Made by a program: the position numbers and the translations under genes
The notes under the pieces: model-generated
The model's database searches: none
What the model was told of the DNA's origin: nothing
The model's input: only the letters and a program-made list of their open reading frames with translations
Source of the DNA: Symbiodinium natans
Lineage: Eukaryota; Sar; Dinophyceae; Suessiales; Symbiodiniaceae
DNA length: 64,000 bases
Direction of reading: 5' to 3'
Assembly: GCA_905221605.1 (NCBI GenBank)
Contig: CAJNDS010001957.1
Span: forward strand, 43,242-107,241
Shown here: in pieces, positions 32,955 to 44,170 of the stretch
Numbering within the stretch: position 1 is the stretch's first letter
Layout of the letters: every line of letters starts with the position of its first letter

Positions 32955-35900
32955 CCACATCCGAGAATCTTCCCACTGCCGCTCATGCTCGTCGGGTAGG
33001 CAATGCGTGGCTCTGGGGTTCTTTCGACCTCGCCCCACTTCTTCGTGAGCAGGTCAAAATACCACACATCTGAAAGCCAGTGCCTGTCAGGCAAAGGGAT
33101 CTAAACCCTAAACCCTAAACCCTAAACCCTAAACCCTAAACCCTAAACCCTAAACCCTAAACCCTAAACCCTAAACCCTAAACCCTAAACCCTAAACCCT
33201 AAACCCTGACGGACTGGTCGGGCGCCGAGGCGTGATTGGGGATGTTAAAAGGTCAGCGCCTGCCCTCGCCACGATCTCCTGGTGCCTGGAGGGACGCTGA
33301 GTGATTCTTGGTTTAGACGGTTTAGGGTTTAGGGTTTAGGGTTTAGGGTTTAGGGTTTAGGGTTTAGGGTTTAGGGTTTAGGGTTTAGGGTTTAGGGTTT
33401 AGGAACATTTCAGGCTTTCGGGGATTTGGAATTTCGGGTTTGGGGGTGTTGGTTGTTTGTGGATCGTGCGTGAACGCTCTATCCCACGACCCAGGCACTT
33501 GTCGACCACCATGGACCCATATCTTCGCCTGGGCAACGTTTGGAATGCAAGGAATTTGCTCCAGGCTGGTGCAATGAGCTGCCAAAGCCCTGAACGCCAG
33601 ACCGCAAGCTGGGTAAACCCAAGTACAGCTGAAGCAGCACAATTTGCACTCAGGCGATCCCCACACATTTCTGACGTCGCTTGGAATTTCTGGCCTTTCG
33701 CAAGGGACTGCAGCAGACGAAAAAGAAGGGAAAAGAAGGACAGTTGGTTAGATGCGTGGTTGATGTGTTATCTTCGAATATCTGTAGCGACATGACACTT
33801 GCTCTTACGGATCTTCTGGCGTAAGATGCGCTGCGTCACCTGGCAGGTGAGCTGGCACGTGGTGGCCGATGTGACCACTAAGATGCACAGAGCCCAATGA
33901 AGCACTGGCAAGAGTTCACCTCGCGCTGCGTCCCAGCAGCTGACCACTGGGATCCAGCGCTGAAAGCTACGAGGATCGAGACCCCAGCAGAATCTTGGCG
34001 ACGTCTCGTTTTGGAGATGGGTCCAAGCACGACACGCAGAGATTTCGCGGGCACGAATTGTGCTTTCTCGTGGGTTCTCACAGAACTCCCAGACTGGCAG
34101 CCCCGAGCCTAAACGCGAACCTTGGGCGTTCCGAGTGACTCTGACATGAGGCTTTCGTGGTTTCCGGTGGCAACACGAGTTGCCACTTTCGAGCACACAA
34201 AGCGACACAACCACCAGCTCATCAAGGCTTCTGCACTCTGACGTGCGAGGGTCAAAAACAGTACACTAAGGATCGTGACCAGCCACCAAATCGTGACCCG
34301 CATAGCTGTCGCCATTTTGGACTCTTTAACGTCTGGGTGTCATTCATGTCTTGGCATCTTCCTGCCGTGTTCCGTGTCATGTGTCCCGTGTCATTTCTCC
34401 AGTCCTGTCTTCGTGTCATGCCTTCATGCCATGTCTGGTGCCATGTCTCGTGTCAGGTCTCCCTTTCGCCTCTTCACGCCGCGTTGCGTCGCGTCTTATA
34501 TCGTTCGTGGCGTTCAGCATCTTGGCTTGGTCCCCAAAAGAGGAGCCTCCAACCAATATGGTTTTTGCAAGGCCTAAACCGTGAACCCATCAGAAACCTC
34601 TTAAGTTCACGCAAACACCTCCAATCATGATCATAAGAACACCCAGCACACACAATTCAGAGAAGCCATCAGAAACACCTCCCTAAGACCCCTTCGGGTC
34701 GTGCCCCAAGTGATACGACTCATTCCAGCCGACCGTACTTGCAATCTGACATGGACCCAGAAGGCGACAGGTTGAGAGACCTTACGTCGTTACGTATCCC
34801 TCTTAAACCCTAAACCCTGAACCCTGAACCCTAAACCCTAAACCCTAAACCCTAAACCCTAAACCCTTTTGTGGTTCAGCCCCAGCTTCGTCCATCAGGA
34901 CAGCATCGTGCATCTCGCGAGCTGAAGGGCCAGCTGATCGATTTTCTTCCTCGCTACACTGCACGCGGAAGTTCATTTTGGGGATGTCATAGGGGCTGAT
35001 CACGCTCAGATCAAGATTCTGTAACTGTAGACTGCAGTTGGGGTGCGAGACTCCGACTCTAGACCTATGGAGACACCTTACCTACATTAGTTGAATTTCC
35101 CGGCCGTGACGGGTAAACTTGACATGCCTGCTCCGCAATTTCTGCTGTAGACACGCCGAAGCATCAATTCAAGACTACGCAGCAACATATGTCTGAACTC
35201 CGGCTCACACAAAAGTTGGAAGTCTTGCACATTCTCTTGCACACTGCCTTCTCTGAAGGCCCAGGGGCCTGTGACCAGGCAGGGGTTTCGAAGCTTTCGG
35301 CTCTGAAGAACCAAAGATCGTCGAGCAGGCCCAGGAGGCCATGTCCTTTCACTAGGTTCACATGGCTTTCAAGTGGTTCAAAGGCGCGGTACAAGTTACG
35401 GTAGAAGCTTCCTGGGATGAGAGCCTTCGGCACCGTTCATGTAAGGACCACGCGGTGTCCTCCATGCACCCAGACGTGGGAATTATTCGTCACGGCCACG
35501 TGGCTTTCGCGCGGCCCAGGCCCATCAGAGGACACATCCGTCCAATTTCCGTCGGCGATGCGGAAACGCCAGAGATCCTGCCGCTTCCTCCGCAAGGGGC
35601 CCGAGCCGGCATGGATCCAAATGCAGCCAGAGGCCACCACCGCCACATGCATGTAGCGTGGTGGGGGTGTCAACGCTTGACTCTGCATCTGGGTCCACTT
35701 TCGGGTCTGAAGATCAAAGCGCCACAACTCATCAAGCTCCGCGTCGCCACTGTAGCCGCCGTGAATCCAAATTGTTTTGTGTTCTTCATATTCATCTTCA
35801 TGGTACAAAGCTACATGGTTCATGCGTGCGCTTGGCCTCGGATTGGAATTGGAGCTTTCATTGCTCCATTTTTCGGTCCGGAGGTCGAAGTGCCAGAATT

Positions 35901-36152
35901 CCGCCAGCACGCCAACGCCATAGCTGTGACCTGCCCAAGTGAGCTGAGGGAGCGAGGCTCTCTACATACTATGGACAAGTCCGGGACCAAACAATGGGTG
36001 CCAACACGCGTTAAACTGATCAGAAGACAACAGGCGCCAACAGAAGTCAGTCAGGTGAAAAAGCATCGTTCACGACAAGTCCCCCCCGCCTCCGTGCATC
36101 CAAATGTCCCTGGCGCTGTTCACCACGGCTTGCTCCTGGCGCGGTGTCGGCT
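32955..36152 (-). CDS. Kelch-repeat protein gene (partial, multi-exon)
   Basis: Exon 35930-35460 is 157 codons long and carries kelch motifs: FWHFDLRTEKW, IWIHGGYSG, DELWRFDLQTRKW, IWIHAGSG, DLWRFRIADGNW, HVWVHGG. Upstream, a piece ending at 36090 encodes PTPRQEQAVVNSARDIWMHGG-type text (here cut to PTPRQEQ and DIWMHGG) and joins in phase through a 159-base GC-AG intron. Downstream, 35345 to about 35248 encodes LDDLWFFRAESFETPAWSQ and joins through a 114-base GA-AG intron. A 22-nt piece at 33528-33507 encodes AKIWVHG. Exon 33069-32955 encodes DVWYFDLLTKKW and KILGCG, ending at a GTAGCAG donor. Kelch blades form a beta-propeller for protein binding (established). Exons between 35.2 and 33.5 kb are not resolved, so two kelch genes cannot be excluded. 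Two telomeric arrays lie in the intron between the last two exons. Confidence 0.75.
33101..33208 (+). repeat. Interstitial telomeric array (CCCTAAA)n, perfect
   Basis: About fifteen uninterrupted CCCTAAA heptamers. It lies 31 bases upstream (minus-strand sense) of the acceptor of the kelch exon at 33069. It pairs with an array in the opposite orientation at 33320. Confidence 0.97.
33320..33403 (+). repeat. Interstitial telomeric array (TTTAGGG)n, perfect
   Basis: About twelve uninterrupted TTTAGGG heptamers, opposite in orientation to the array 111 bases to its left. Confidence 0.97.
33768..34315 (-). CDS. Possible gene start with signal peptide, plus a membrane segment
   Basis: An ATG at 34315 in a favourable context (CAAAATGGCG) opens MATAMRVTIWWLVTILSVLF, a classic signal peptide or membrane anchor, followed by a likely cleavage region (QSAEA). 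Lower on the same strand (about 33930-33820) another frame encodes LHWALCILVVTSATTC and a basic tail. The position is within the span of the kelch gene, so either a second kelch or membrane gene starts here, or this is an internal hydrophobic exon. Splicing between the two pieces was not resolved. Confidence 0.4.
34804..34867 (+). repeat. Interstitial telomere-like array (CCCTAAA)n
   Basis: About nine heptamers, two of them CCCTGAA variants. Confidence 0.93.
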
Positions 36153-36159
36153 GGAGCCC

Positions 36160-36835
36160 ATGGCACAAGGCGCACAAGGCGACCCAAACATGGCGACTTT
36201 GTGATCCCATCCTGACCGTCACTACCCATAAGCCAACACCTGCTCGCGAATGGGGGGTGCGCCGGCGAAGGGGAGCCGAGGTGTGGGGCCCCCCCAAGTA
36301 GGTACCGAGAGGAGGCCTGCAAAAACATGAGGCCCCAGACATCTCAAAAGCATGGGTTCTGGAGCAGCGGTTGTTTGTGCCGGCAATCTTCGCTGCGCCA
36401 AAAGCCACCCAGCTGACATATCATTGCTGAGCCCTCGGCAGCACCCCTCGTGAATTGCAGAAGAATATTAGAAGAATCATGCTAGTCAAGCTGTATAAAG
36501 CCAGATGATGGGAAGGAGTGCTGATGAGATCTCTGCGCTCGCATATTTGCAACCCAGCAAGGTTCATATAACGCAGAGGCTGGGTTCTCTTTTCGGGTGC
36601 AATTACAAGCAGGTGGCCGACTGCAAGGATATGCAAGGCCTGGCCATGACTGACTTTGCTGTATTGCTCCCTTCACTCCTCCCTTCACACCTCCCTTATC
36701 GGAACAACCCTTACTAGTGGAAGAAGTTCCATGATCTGAGGTTGATCTCTATGGGGAGATAGGGTTGGCCTCACTTTCCAGGGATGGACTGAACCCTCCG
36801 CCTCCACTTCGGTCTGTCCGCATAGCATGCCAACC
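36160..36835. other. No gene firmly recognised
   Basis: A good acceptor (TGTTTTTGCAG) lies near 36320 on the minus strand, upstream of the kelch exons, and the sequence after it may contain a further kelch exon, but no convincing kelch motif is visible before 36152. Confidence 0.3.
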
Positions 36836-37217
36836 CCAAGGTTGGAGACAATCGAAACTTCAGAAGTGACCTGCGCGCAAAATTACTGCGATGTCTGCGA
36901 TTCGTCCGATGACTTCACAGAGCGCGACCTACGGGCCAAGATGGATCGATGGACAAAACTCCTCTGCTGGGAGGTCAGCTCTTCCGGATTGGCTAACGGC
37001 CATTCCGCCTCTCCGGGGCAGTTGAAGGACCATTGAGCTTGGTGAAACCTTCCCCGTTGAGCTGGGTGCATCGGCTGGTGTCCCAGGCTCTTCGAGCTCA
37101 GCATCTGCAATTTTCTGTGCAGAGCATTTGGCGTTTCATGTGAGAGCAGGATGCCATGACGCATGCGGGTGCACAGGGCATCGCGGCATCGCGGAAAGCA
37201 TAAGCCTTCATTTTCGG

Positions 37218-38690
37218 TGGCTGCGAGGGTCACCCTGCTGAGAAGGACTGGCCTGCCCAGTTAGGCCTGGATGAGTTCTGTCAGTTCTGTGTTTTCAGGG
37301 CATTGATCTGCCCTGCCGTCCTGGCTGCTTTCCATTGAGATGGCTTTGGGGTTGAGCAGGACCTCATCCGTCGGGCCGGGCTTTGTACTGTTGGACTGCC
37401 GCTACCGGCTGTCATTACTCGGGCGGCTCTTAAGACCATGTTGGTGCTCCGCTCTGAATTTCAGGGCGAGTGCCACAGTGCGAGCGTGTGCTACAGCTTT
37501 TAAGAACTTACGATTTCAGGCTAATTATGTATCACTACGATAGCTAATGCTACCATGCTTTAGCATTCTTGCCACATCACTGTCCTCCATAACCCTAAAC
37601 CGAACCATAAACCTCCAAATTCGCCCTGGCCCCAGCAATGTTTTAGTCTGGTTGACATGGTTCAGGCAGTACCTCAGGGTCATGAAGAATGAAATTCAGA
37701 TTCAGGGCTATAGGGCTCGGGTCATCATAAGAACCAATTAGTCATAACGTTTGTTTTGCACTTGGCAAGACCCTTCTGGGGCATGTCACGGTATGTCCAT
37801 GCGTGCACAACCCGGCAATTCTTGAGGAGCTAGCCAGCCAGCGACTCAGAGCGCTCTCATAGCAAGCTGCACTAAGCCTGGTTGCATGGTCTATTCGAGT
37901 CTATTCCAATCCGCTGAGGACCGCGGGAAGGTGCAAAAAGCCAGAAAGCCCGCAAGCACAGTCATTCAGTCATTAAGTTGAAGGAGATCTAGTCTAGCAA
38001 ACTATAGAACCTGGCATAGGTCCATATCGTAGCATATCGCAGCGTCCGAGCTGGGCCCCGGTAGGATGCTACATCAAACAGCCTGCTATAGGGTACTGCA
38101 TACACTCCGCACAAAGGCCGCCCTGGAAGAAACCCCTCCTGAGACCCCGCTTTGCACTTTGCACCTGCCATGATGGCAGCTCTGTGTTGTGCAGGATAGG
38201 AAATATGCAAACGGTAGCTGTTTCGGTTTCAGAGGAGACAGGGGTCTGGATTTGGAATGTCTACACTCGTATCACTCTTCGCAGGTAGACATCGACATAC
38301 CCCCTTTCACAGAGTCGAACTGTAGGCAAAGGATTCACAAGCCTGGAAGGAGCACTGGCCGAACTATCTGCTCGGCGGGATTCTGGTGATGAACATTGAC
38401 AATTCCGACTGCCGTGCGGCAGGAAACCGTCGAAGGAACTATGGTGTCCATCTGCTTCGCAGATGTGCGACGCCTGTCCACGCTAGATTGCCTGGATTGC
38501 CGCATAGTGGTGCTCATAGTGGTGCTTCCAAAGCTTAACCTCCACCCAGGCAGGTCGGATGAAGGCTATGCTCCGTCCTCGGTCGCTGATTGCATTGTCG
38601 CTGAGGTCCATTTTGAGTATGGGCACCTTTGACACAATGGGCAATTTCATACCCTGTGCCGGCTCCACTTCGGGGCCTTGTTGTGGCTGC
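37218..38690. repeat. 1.5-kb tandem repeat, copy A
   Basis: Starts at a GGCTGCGAGGGTCACCCTG landmark. Copy A is 1473 bases and copy B 1491. Similarity also extends leftward of 37218 to about 36840, where it matches 18280-18650. The copy carries the LRR exon at 38578-38626. Confidence 0.93.
38578..38626 (-). CDS. Leucine-rich-repeat exon, copy A
   Basis: Same 49-base exon as at 19961-20009, with identical bounding acceptor and GA-type donor bases. It encodes VPILKMDLSDNAISDRG-type text. Probably a duplicated exon rather than an independent gene. Confidence 0.45.
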
Positions 38691-40181
38691 GGCTGCGAGG
38701 GTCACCCTGCCGAGAAGGACTGGGCTGCCTTAGGCCTGGATGAGTTCTGTCAGTTCTGTGTTTTCCGGGCATTGATCTGCCCTGCCGTCCTGGCTGCTTT
38801 CCATTGAGACGGTTTTGGGGTTGAGCAGGACCTCGTCGCGCCAGGCTTTGTACTGTTGGACTGCCACTTTGGACTGTCATTGCTCGGGCGGCTCTTTCGC
38901 CCCGGTGTAGTTCACCGCAAGGACGCTGAGACCATGTTGGTGCTCCGCTCTGAATTGCAGGGCGAGTGCTGCAGTGCGAGCGTGTGCTACGGCTTTTACG
39001 AACTTACGATTTCAGGCTAATTATGCATCACTACGATAACTAATGCTACCATGCTTTAGCATTCTTGCCACATCACTGTCCTCCATAACCCTAAACCGAA
39101 CCATAAACCTCCAAATTCGCCCTGGCTCCAGCAATGTTTTAGTCTGGTTGACATGGTTCAGGCAGTACCTCAGTCATGAAGAATGAAATTCAGATTCAGG
39201 GCTATAGGGCTAGGGTCATAAGAACTAATTAGTCATAACGTTTGTGTTGCACTTGGCAAGACCCTTTTGGGGTATGTCACGGTATGTCCATGCGTGCACA
39301 ACCCGGCAATTCTTGAGGAGCTAGCCAGCCAGCGACTCAGAGCGCTCTCATAGCAAGCTGCACTAAGCCTGGCTGCATGGTCTATTCGAGTCTATTCCAA
39401 TCCGCTGAGGACCGCGGGAAGGTGCAAAAAGCCAGAAAGCCCGCAAGCACAGTCATTCAGTCATTAAGTTGAAGGAGATCTAGTCTAGCAAACTATAGAA
39501 CCTGGCATAGGTCCATATCGTAGCATATCGCAGCGTCCGAGCTGGGCCCCGGTAGGATGCTACATCAAACAGCCTGCTATAGGGTACTGCATACACTCCG
39601 CACAAAGGCCGCCCTGGAAGAAACCCCTCCTGAGACCCCGCTTTGCACTTTGCACCTGCCATGATGGCAGCTCTGTGTTGTGCAGGATAGGAAATATGCA
39701 AACGGTAGCTGTTTCGGTTTCAGAGGAGACAGGGGTCTGGATTTGGAATGTCTACACTCGTATCACTCTTCGCAGGTAGACATCGACATACCCCCTTTCA
39801 CAGAGTCGAACTGTTGGCAAAGGATTCACAAGCCTGGAAGGAGCACTGGCCGAACTATCTGCTCGGCGGGATTCTGGTGATGAACATTGACAATTCCGAC
39901 TGCCGTGCGGCAGGAAACCGTCGAAGGAACTATGGTGTCCATCTGCTTCGCAGATGTGCGACGCCTGTCCACGCTAGATTGCCTGGATTGCCGCATAGTG
40001 GTGCTCATAGTGGTGCTTCCAAAGCTTAACTTCCGCCCAGGCAGGTCGGATGAAGGCTATGCTCCGTCCTCGGTCGCTGATTGCATTGTCGCTGAGGTCC
40101 ATTTTGAGTATGGGCACCTTTGACACAATGGGCAATTTCATACCCTGTGCCGGCTCCACTTCGGGGCCTTGTTGTGGCTGC
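38691..40181. repeat. 1.5-kb tandem repeat, copy B
   Basis: Near-identical to copy A over most of its length (only scattered substitutions and small indels seen), offset 1491 bases. High similarity implies recent duplication or ongoing homogenisation. Confidence 0.95.
40069..40117 (-). CDS. Leucine-rich-repeat exon, copy B
   Basis: Third copy of the LRR exon, 1491 bases from copy A and unchanged at the splice borders. Confidence 0.45.
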
Positions 40182-41140
40182 GGCTGCGAGGGTCACCCTG
40201 CCGAGAAGGACTGGGCTGCCTTAGGCCTGGATGAGTTCTGTCAGTTCTGTGTTTTCCGGGCATTGATCTGCCCTGCCGTCCTGGCTGCTTTCCATTGAGG
40301 CGGCTTTGGGGTTGAGCAGGACCTCGTCGGGCCAGGCTTTGTACTGTTGGACTGCCGCTTTGGACTGTCATTGCTCGGGCCGCTCTTACGCCCCATTGTA
40401 GTTGCTCCCCTCAAGGACGCTGAGACCATGTTGGTGCTCCGCTCTGAATTGCAGGGCAAGTGCTACAGTGCGAGCGTGTGCTACGGCTTTGAAGCTCAAG
40501 GCTAAGAACTTACGATTTCAGGCTAATTATGCATCACTACGATAATTACAGTAATGCTACCATGCTTCAGCATTCTTGCCACATCATTGTCCTCCATAAC
40601 CCTAAACCGAACCATAAACCTCCATTTTCGCCCTGGGCCCCAGCAATGTGTTAGTCTGGTTGACATGGTTCAGGCAGTACCTCAGGGTCATGAAGAATGA
40701 AATTCAGATTCAGGGCTATAGGGCTCGGGTCATCATAAGAACTAATTAGTCATAACGTTTGTTTTGCACTTGGCAAGACCCTTTTGGGGTATGTCACGGC
40801 ATGTCCATGCGTGCACAACCCGGCAATTCTTGAGGAGCTAGCCAGCCAGCGACTCAGAGCGCTCTCATAGCAAGCTGCACTAAGCTTGGCTGCATGGTCT
40901 ATTCGAGTCTACAAAGGGCCCGCAAGCACAGTCATTCAGTCATTAAGCTGAAGGAGATAAAGACTCGAAAAAACACTCTGGACCCTTCTAGTCTAGCAAA
41001 CTACAGAACCTGGCATAGATCCATATCGGACCCCGTATGCTACATCAAACAGCCTGCTATACGGTACTGCATACCGCCCTGGAAGAAATCCGCGTTGTGC
41101 AGGATAGGAAATATGCAAACGGTAGATGTTCAGAGGAGAC
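40182..41140. repeat. 1.5-kb tandem repeat, truncated copy C
   Basis: Begins at the same landmark as copies A and B and follows them to about 41040. It then shows several deletions and loses the LRR-bearing part. This marks the right end of the tandem array. Confidence 0.85.
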
Positions 41141-42103
41141 TAGGGACTTCACAAGCACAAGAGCCACAACACGGCGCAGCAAGTCTGCCGCAAACGAATC
41201 AGAATAGAAAGACTGCGCGTTGCACTGCGGGTCTGTTTTGGTTTTGGTAAAGCTTTCAAATGGCTTTGATGAAGCTGGACCTCTCGAGCTCTGCTTCCTC
41301 ACTGACATTGCTCGGCATCTCGAGCTTTGCTCCAGCCTCAGGGGCTGACGCAGCATGGATTCGTTGCATCCACTAGTAGAAAATGTGGGGGGCAGGCTCT
41401 CGCTTTTTGGGCTAGGAACGGAAAGCGCGGATATGTGCGGGGCAGGGAGCTTAGGTGGCTACCCGGTGGCCTGTCTATGCCTACCGCTTCATTGATTTGC
41501 CGGCGCTGCTCTGTCGATGCTACTGATACATCTCTCTCCTTACCAGTAGCACTAATGTTGCACTGACTTTATTTACGCATCCTCTATAATCACAATTGAT
41601 TCTGCGAACCGAGTTTGCTGGAGGTACCCGTTATTATCACAAGTGTTTTTTCCGGACGGTTGTTTGCTTTAAGGGTTTGTGTTTAGGGTTAAGGGCTTAC
41701 GCAGTAAGGCTTGAGGCCCTGAGGCCCTTGGGCCTTTGGGCTCTAGGAATCTTAAAGGCTGGAAAGATTCAGGCCTTAAGGTATGAAACCGGTTCTCCCC
41801 CCCACAATTTGCTTGGGGCGGGTCGCTGCGCCACGTTTCCAAATTTTGTTGGGGCGGGGAGGGGGGGGGAGGGGGGTGGGTGGCTTAAATAGGGTCAGGC
41901 TGGGACTCGGGTTTTCTTATAGCCATACACGTTTCCACGAGGGTACGCTGCTGTCACGTCAGTCGTACTATGGAGGCCTCAGGAACAAGAACCAGGTAGT
42001 TCCTCTTTTCTCTTCTCTTTTTCTCCTCAATCCTAAAGTCGAAGGCTCTCGGGAGGAGAAGAGAAGGGAGAGAAGGAGGGAAAGATAAGAGGAACACGAT
42101 TTT
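41141..42103. other. No gene recognised; telomere-like remnants near 41670-41790
   Basis: A few TTTAGGG-like pieces and a G-rich tract (41834-41883). No supportable gene. Confidence 0.4.
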
Positions 42104-43900
42104 CATGGGAAGAGCCAAGAAAAGAATAGAAGAGAGATAAAACAAGGCGCAAAGAAGATGGTACTATTCTTTATCTATCCTCTCTCCCTTATCTCTCCGT
42201 TCCCTCTGTCTTTTCGAAATGAGAAAAACAAAAAGAAAGATGAAAAGAAGAAGGGTTAGGAAAAGAGCCGAAGAGATAGGCCGACAAGAGGGGTATGGTG
42301 AAGTACGGCAAAGGTCCACGCACAAGGAGTCACCTTCTGCTTACCCTTCCACTGCTTGATTTTACAAGCTCCTTTCTTGTGTTTTATCAGTTAAAATTAA
42401 AAGGAAACAGAAGGAGAGAAGGGAAAGGGAAGTGAGAGAGGAGAGACAACAAGGAGGCCATTTTAATTTCCTGTGAGTTATCAAAAGGAATGCAATATTA
42501 TGGGAAGAGCAATGGAAAAAAAAAGAGTGGAAGAGAAATTAAGACAGGAGAGGGAGGTGCAAAAATAAGGCAAAGAGAAGATGGTGCCGTTTTCATCTCA
42601 CCTCTCGTTCTTATCTTCCTCTTCTCTGGTTCTTTTCCCTGTGAAATAAAAAAACAAAAGGAAGGACAATGAACATACAAAGGAACCCGTTTTCGTTTTC
42701 CGTTTGGGCACAAGGAAAAAAAACAGAGGCGATAGGGCGAGAGGAGGGGTTTGCTGAAGCATGGGGAGGGGGTACGGGCAAGGGGCCAACTCCGCCCACT
42801 TCCCCCATCCATTGAAAGAGGAAAAGGAACAGGGCCTCCATTCCCCTCTTATTCTTCCTTTCTTGCGTTTTTGTCGTTTAGAAGGGAACAGGAGAAGAGG
42901 AGGGAGAGAGAAGGAGAGAGGAGACATAAAAAGGGTTGCATTTTAATGGGAAGAGCAAAGAAAAGACCAGAAGAGAGATGATGGGAGAAGAGGGGGAGAC
43001 AAAACAAGGCGCACAGAAAATGGGCAGATAAGAAGAGAGGAAAGGGAATGACCAAGTACAATGAGGAGTTCTTCAATTTCCCTCCCTATCTCTTATGTTA
43101 CTTTTCCTTCTTGTGGGGTGTCCCTTTTTCTCTTGAAGATGCAGAAAACGATTGAAAAGGACACCCGTTCCATCGCCCATGTGTAGGGAAAGAGAGAGAA
43201 TCATGAGCATCAGCTGGGCTTGCTGCCAATCCAACATGGGCGTCCTTTTTAATCGCATTCTGTGTCCTTTTTTCTCGCTTGAAGATGCAGAAAACGATCC
43301 AAAAGCACATCTGTTGGAGGCAGAGAAAAGGAGAGAGGAGAGATACCAAGGATTGCATATTTAATGGGAAGAGCAAGGAAGAGAATAGAAGACAGATGAA
43401 TAGAGAAGATGGCGCTCTTCTTTATCTATTCTCTCTCCCTTGTTTCTCCCTTCCCTCTTTCTTTTCGAAATGAGAAAAACAAAAAGGAAGAACTATGAGA
43501 AGGAGAAGAGTAATTAAGGAAAGGAACAGAAGAGATAGGCCGAGAGGATGAATATGATGGCGTATTATGGAAAGGCTCACGCGCAAGGAGTCACCCTCTG
43601 CTTACCTTTTCACTGCTTTATCATATGAGTTCCTTTCTTGTGTTTTATCAGTTAAAAGGAATCGGAAGAAGAGAAGGGAAAGGGAAGTGAGAGAGGAAAG
43701 ATAACAAGGATGCTATGTTTCCCGAAGCGTGCTGCAAGGAATAGAAGAGACAGGAAGCAAGGAGACGGAATCACAAAATAAGGCGCAAAGATGTACATAT
43801 CATCTCTCCCTTGTCTCTCCCTATTCCCTTTCGAACTAGAAAAAACCATTCTTGCTTTTCACAGATAGGTTCCCTCTCTCCTCTTCAGGAAATCCCCTTT
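42104..43900. repeat. Purine-rich satellite-like array, ~0.4-kb units
   Basis: The phrase ATGGGAAGAGCAA recurs at about 42104, 42498, 42947 and 43362. Each is followed by similar purine-rich text and a pyrimidine-rich stretch (TCTCTCCCTT). A block with TTTCTTGTGTTTTATCAGTT recurs at 42373 and 43634. Unit spacing is about 390-450 bases, with many substitutions. One strand is strongly purine-biased (GAAGAGAGGAG-like), unlike the rest of the window. The array runs directly into an assembly gap. Confidence 0.85.
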
Positions 43901-44000
43901 NNNNNNNNNNNNNNNNNNNNNNNNNNNNNNNNNNNNNNNNNNNNNNNNNNNNNNNNNNNNNNNNNNNNNNNNNNNNNNNNNNNNNNNNNNNNNNNNNNNN
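43901..44000. other. Assembly gap of exactly 100 N
   Basis: One hundred N, the conventional placeholder for a gap of unknown size. The two sides have very different base composition, so their adjacency depends on scaffolding. Confidence 1.
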
Positions 44001-44170
44001 GTTCGAATTCTTAAATATGAATGCGGCGTTTATAAAGGAATTTTTTCCAAATTTCATGAAGAAAAAATGTTCGAAGTCCATTAAATTCGGCGAAATCCAT
44101 ATAAATATCAATCATATGAAATACATTTACTCAATATTCTTTTTTCGGTTCTCGCCAAATATTCCGGCCT
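44001..44170. other. Short AT-rich stretch right of the gap
   Basis: About 170 bases rich in AAAT, TTTT and ATATAAAT, far lower in GC than the surrounding DNA. No domain recognised. It could be a low-complexity spacer, organelle-derived sequence or a misjoined end. Confidence 0.6.

Noticed and set aside
33101-33403. Telomere-to-telomere chromosome fusion scar
   Set aside because: The orientation (CCCTAAA then TTTAGGG on the plus strand) is the reverse of that expected from end-to-end fusion.
34301-34330. GCCATTTTGG match to the 3' half of the dinoflagellate spliced leader
   Set aside because: Only ten bases match, and the following bases differ from the leader end. The match lies on the strand opposite to the likely gene start. 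Short matches near 1718 are equally weak.
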